Assembly (NCBI GenBank): GCA_029882335.1
Contig: JAOUKW010000132.1
Span: forward strand, 1-9,929
Direction: 5' to 3'
Source: Candidatus Heimdallarchaeota archaeon
GTDB taxonomy: Archaea; Asgardarchaeota; Heimdallarchaeia; Heimdallarchaeales; Kariarchaeaceae
Length of the DNA stretch: 9,929 bases
Shown in pieces: positions 8,322 through 9,929 of the stretch. The position numbers and the translations under genes are program-made. Positions within the stretch are counted from its first letter, which is position 1; the number at the start of each line of letters is the position of its first letter. Under the pieces are notes generated by a model that was not told the DNA's origin, did no database searches, and saw only the letters and a program-made list of their open reading frames with translations.

Positions 8322-8455
8322 GCATCATCACCTAACAGTTCAGATATAGCATCATATACAAACTTTGCAGAATTAACAATAATCAATAATAATATTGCAG
8401 ATCTTGATTTGCGAAGAGTAGACTTTTCAACTCTATCACCATATGTACTAGCCAT
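8318..8455 (-). CDS. Small unrecognised ORF (45 aa) coupled to the GNAT gene
   Basis: The product, beginning MASTYGDRVEKSTLRK, is not a recognised family. It has a basic N-terminal third, a hydrophobic stretch (AILLLIIV, about residues 20-27) and an acidic end (ELLGDDA). The stretch is short for a full membrane span but could anchor or pack an amphipathic helix. Three things support a real gene: its TGA overlaps the ATG of the acetyltransferase as ATGA; the strong Shine-Dalgarno site of that gene lies inside its 3' end; and a TATA-like box sits about 20 nt before its ATG, as in a leaderless first gene. It does not resemble the missing N-terminal part of the acetyltransferase. It might instead be a non-functional leader. 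Confidence 0.45.
   Translation of the reverse strand: MASTYGDRVEKSTLRKSRSAILLLIIVNSAKFVYDAISELLGDDA
8327..8333 (-). promoter_or_regulatory. Strong Shine-Dalgarno site of the GNAT gene
   Basis: AGGTGAT on the minus strand is a 7-nt match to the complement of the archaeal 16S 3' end (AUCACCU), spaced 5 nt from the ATG at 8321. It lies inside the preceding small ORF and fixes the short acetyltransferase start. Confidence 0.7.
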
Positions 8456-8468
8456 ATCAATGAGAAAT

Positions 8469-8484
8469 ATTATATATTTTAAAA
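8469..8484 (-). promoter_or_regulatory. TATA-type promoter of the small ORF/GNAT unit (candidate)
   Basis: On the minus strand AAAATATATAAT, preceded by ATTTT, is centred about 20 nt before ATG 8455. The spacing would put the transcript start at or next to the start codon. This is the only clear TATA-like element before the two-gene unit; the AT-rich background limits confidence. Confidence 0.35.
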
Positions 8485-8628
8485 TTTAAGCAATTACAAA
8501 TGTATTTTACCTGATTAATTTGTATATTACTAAAAAGAGAAGAACACCATGAAATTAGTGGGTGTACAAATATTATTTGAATTTATTTTGATAATTGAAG
8601 TACTAATTTTATTTTATTAATTGTAGTG

Positions 8629-8632
8629 AAAA
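8629..8632 (-). terminator. T4 tract directly after the tRNA (candidate terminator)
   Basis: The minus-strand transcript reads TTTT immediately after the discriminator base A73, followed by further AT-rich sequence. This fits termination of a monocistronic tRNA transcript. The same four bases confirm that CCA is not encoded. Confidence 0.3.
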
Positions 8633-8734
8633 TGAGGACGGAGGGATTTGAACCCTCGCTCACGTGCATGTTGGTATGAATAAATAATATTACAAACCCC
8701 AAGCACGCATGATACCAAGCTTCACTACGTCCTC
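8633..8734 (-). tRNA. tRNA-Pro(GGG) with a 28-nt intron
   Basis: Read on the minus strand, the 74-nt mature tRNA folds fully: acceptor GAGGACG/CGTCCTC with discriminator A, TA at 8-9, D-stem GTGA/TCAT with loop AGCTTGGTA, anticodon stem CGTGC/GCACG, variable loop TGAGC, T-stem GAGGG/CCCTC with loop TTCAAAT. The anticodon loop is TTGGGG plus T38 after splicing, giving anticodon GGG (proline, CCC/CCU codons) with G37. The 28-nt insertion at the canonical 37/38 site makes 102 nt in total. CCA is not encoded, so it must be added after transcription. The gene stands alone between the acetyltransferase unit and an insertion sequence. Confidence 0.95.
8669..8696 (-). other. tRNA intron with bulge-helix-bulge splice motif
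   Basis: The 28-nt intron lies between positions 37 and 38. Exon bases 32-35 (TTGG) pair with CCAA near the intron 3' end, giving a 4-bp central helix. It is flanked by 3-nt bulges GG|T (5' splice site) and CA|T (3' splice site), with the anticodon stem as outer helix. That is the canonical substrate of the archaeal tRNA-splicing endonuclease. The inner intron helix is weak (mainly AATA/TATT). Confidence 0.88.
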
Positions 8735-8976
8735 AAGATTAACTTATTGAACCAATTGATTTAGAGGTTCAAGTTAAATCCAAATATGGATAATATGGAA
8801 TTAAGTTTAGTTATTTTTAATCTAATGATAGAAACATAATCTTTCGATTGACCCTAACTAATTTTCATTCAATTCCTTGTTAATTCGTTTTCAATACGTT
8901 GGAGTATTTATAGAAGATTACTTTTCTCATAGTTTAATAGAAATACATAATATAAGCATGTCCAAAAATTAATTTA
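8735..8976. other. Intergenic stretch between tRNA and insertion sequence
   Basis: This 242-bp AT-rich stretch has no supportable gene; the longest frames are trivial (for example 16 codons starting MRKVIF on the minus strand). It presumably holds the tRNA promoter, though no clear TATA box is found at the usual distance. Two inverted repeats are visible: TTGAACC/GGTTCAA (8747-8772) and a shorter AATAC/GTATT near 8892-8907. Confidence 0.5.
8747..8772. repeat. Inverted repeat upstream of the tRNA gene
   Basis: Perfect 7-bp arms TTGAACC and GGTTCAA are separated by 12 nt. The match extends to AACTT...GAACC against GGTTCAAGTT if three unpaired bases (ATT) are allowed on one side. It lies 13-38 bp upstream of the tRNA 5' end, where regulatory DNA or a precursor 5' leader would be. 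No function is established. Confidence 0.5.
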
Positions 8977-8989
8977 TTAGTGAATCAAC
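8969..8989. repeat. Left terminal inverted repeat (candidate)
   Basis: This stretch matches the inward-read right end (9896-9917) at about 16 of 22 positions, including an unbroken TAGTGAA. It contains the transposase stop codon. Similarity fades outside TTAA, which suggests the outer boundary. Confidence 0.4.
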
Positions 8990-9906
8990 CTCCTACTCAT
9001 AATTTTGTGGTTATACCACAAAAAAGAACACAGCAAGGTTTTTAATTTATTATTTTGTTTGTAATCCCGTAAAATGGTTTTTTGAAGTTTAATTTCTCCA
9101 AAAACATGCTCTACTTCTGCTCTTAAATAGGTTTTATTGTTTAATTTATACAATCCTGGCATTTTACGCTGCATCCTAACCATAGTATCCATAAGACTAG
9201 AAGTACCATGATCTTTGGAATTAGATTTGCATGGGATTACAGGAGTTATATTTTCTTGGTCAAGAAAATTGATTATATTTCCACTCCAGTAAGCTTTGTC
9301 AAGATGTACTCTTTTAAGGCCTTGAATTATCCGTTTATACATGTTTTTCCAAACAGAACCAAATAATACAGAGTCATGAGCTTCGCTTTTTGAGGTATCA
9401 ATACTTACAATTGCTCTGCTAGGTAGGGTAATTGCAATGTGTATTTTACAGAAAATACTAGAACTCTTCAAAATAGTCTTCTTTCCCCATTTTACCAATC
9501 TCCAAAAACTTCCAATTATTAATTCAAATCCAGAGCTATCTAAGGCTAAATCTTCATCTCCATTACTTGTTAGTGAATGTCCAGACATTCGTATCCAACT
9601 TTTGATACTGGATTGAGGAACTTGATCCCAGTAGTTGTGAAAAGTTGACTTACTGGGAATTTTTTTACAATATCCATCTTCTATCAAAAAATTACATAAC
9701 CTAAGTTTTGAAGGAAGTTGTCTCCAAACAATGTTATCTGCCCTACCAAAAGCACATATTGCAATAATTACCCATCTAAGACCAACTGGAGGTCTACCTT
9801 TTTTTGTTGTTTTTTTTGACTCTGGAAACTTGGGTCTAAGAAAATCTTGATGTAAAATGATGAAATTCTTTAATATGAGAGGGTCTATGATCTGTGTTGG
9901 TTTCAC
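8977..9906 (-). CDS. IS5-family-like DDE transposase
   Basis: This 309-aa transposase has an N-terminal GRPPVGLRWVIIAI...WRQLPSK region and KSTFHNYW, typical of IS5-group N-terminal domains. The RNase H-like catalytic core follows, with D123 (ALDSSGF), D203 (HLDKAYW) and E266. The last sits in R262-xxx-E266-xxxxxx-K273, the R(3)E(6)K signature of IS4/IS5-type enzymes, preceded by Tyr260. All three catalytic acids are present and there is no frameshift, so the enzyme could be active. It would cut and join the element's ends to move it. The start is GTG at 9906: no in-frame ATG precedes it, and a TGA lies two codons upstream. An AGGTGA-like sequence occurs further upstream, at long spacing. Composition is AT-rich like the neighbours, so recent transfer from a distant genome is not indicated. 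Confidence 0.9.
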   Translation of the reverse strand: MKPTQIIDPLILKNFIILHQDFLRPKFPESKKTTKKGRPPVGLRWVIIAICAFGRADNIVWRQLPSKLRLCNFLIEDGYCKKIPSKSTFHNYWDQVPQSSIKSWIRMSGHSLTSNGDEDLALDSSGFELIIGSFWRLVKWGKKTILKSSSIFCKIHIAITLPSRAIVSIDTSKSEAHDSVLFGSVWKNMYKRIIQGLKRVHLDKAYWSGNIINFLDQENITPVIPCKSNSKDHGTSSLMDTMVRMQRKMPGLYKLNNKTYLRAEVEHVFGEIKLQKTILRDYKQNNKLKTLLCSFLWYNHKIMSRRLIH

Positions 9907-9917
9907 TAGTCATTTAA
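9896..9917. repeat. Right terminal inverted repeat (candidate)
   Basis: This is the partner of the left repeat at 8969-8989, containing the GTG start and the bases just upstream. Twelve GC-richer bases (GACCCTCACCTT) follow to the window end and show no match to the left flank. Confidence 0.4.
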
Positions 9918-9929
9918 GACCCTCACCTT

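Larger units (their letters stand above)
8969..9917 (-). mobile_element. IS5-family-like insertion sequence (boundaries approximate)
   Basis: One DDE transposase gene fills the element. Around its two ends is an imperfect inverted repeat: left TTAATTTATTAGTGAATCAA (from 8969), right, read inward, TTAAATGACTAGTGAAACCA (from 9917). They share TTAA, TAGTGAA and several further bases. The repeats overlap the transposase stop and flank its GTG start, so the element is compact, about 0.95 kb. TTAA at both outer ends could be a target duplication of the YTAR type known for part of the IS5 family, but only 12 bp remain to the right of it, so the boundary is not secure. Confidence 0.5.

Noticed and set aside
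8340..8460. Missing N-terminal half of the acetyltransferase hidden in another frame by a frameshift
   Set aside because: The translated upstream sequence does not resemble the usual GNAT first strand and helices, and the GNAT frame has two in-frame TGA codons just before its start.
8549..8620. 23-aa + strand ORF (MKLVGVQILFEF...) with TATA-like TTGTATATTAC about 24 nt upstream
   Set aside because: The spacing is suggestive, but 23 codons in AT-rich DNA with a hydrophobic product is easily chance. No neighbour or coupling supports it.
8818..8855. Possible C/D-box small RNA (AATGATAG resembling a C box)
   Set aside because: No matching D box (CUGA) at a sensible distance and no terminal stem.
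8892..8907. Short hairpin AATAC/GTATT as a terminator
   Set aside because: Only 5 bp, not followed by a T tract on either strand, and no gene ends nearby in a suitable orientation.

Overview
This window is strongly AT-rich and looks archaeal. The main reason is a tRNA-Pro(GGG) gene interrupted by a 28-nt intron that folds into the bulge-helix-bulge recognised by the archaeal splicing endonuclease; it carries no encoded CCA. The ribosome-binding sites of the internal genes (AGGTG, AGGTGAT) match the archaeal 16S 3' end. TATA-like boxes lie about 20-25 nt upstream of first-gene start codons, as expected for leaderless archaeal mRNAs. A polyprenol/dolichol-kinase-type membrane enzyme and an S9 peptidase fit an archaeon. 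The Ile/Asn/Lys-rich proteins would suit an Asgard-type genome, but nothing here proves that.

Layout. Bases 1-5098 (+) hold two large, tightly linked genes (a frame of at least 939 aa, then 751 aa). Both are built from tandem winged helices followed by a small beta/alpha domain. The pattern resembles the C-terminal region of Lhr-type helicases and the related AlkZ/YcaQ (HTH_42) fold, and it recurs about four times across the pair. The first frame runs open to the left edge, so its true start may lie outside the window. Bases 5102-5797 (-) encode a CTP-dependent polyprenol/dolichol-kinase-family membrane protein, converging on the second large gene with a 3-bp gap. Bases 5943-7874 (-) encode a complete S9 prolyl-oligopeptidase/acylaminoacyl-peptidase-type enzyme. 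Bases 7998-8455 (-) hold a small unrecognised ORF (45 aa) overlapping by 4 nt a short GNAT acetyltransferase that has its own strong Shine-Dalgarno site. Bases 8633-8734 (-) are the intron-containing tRNA. Bases 8977-9906 (-) encode an intact IS5-type DDE transposase with imperfect inverted repeats at its ends.

The two large + strand genes are very likely co-transcribed and probably act together on nucleic acid. The minus-strand genes look like separate short units, each with its own promoter or terminator signals, and share no evident pathway. The most interesting material is the repeated Lhr-CTD-like architecture with no helicase motor in view. Second is the small ORF coupled to an N-terminally short acetyltransferase.
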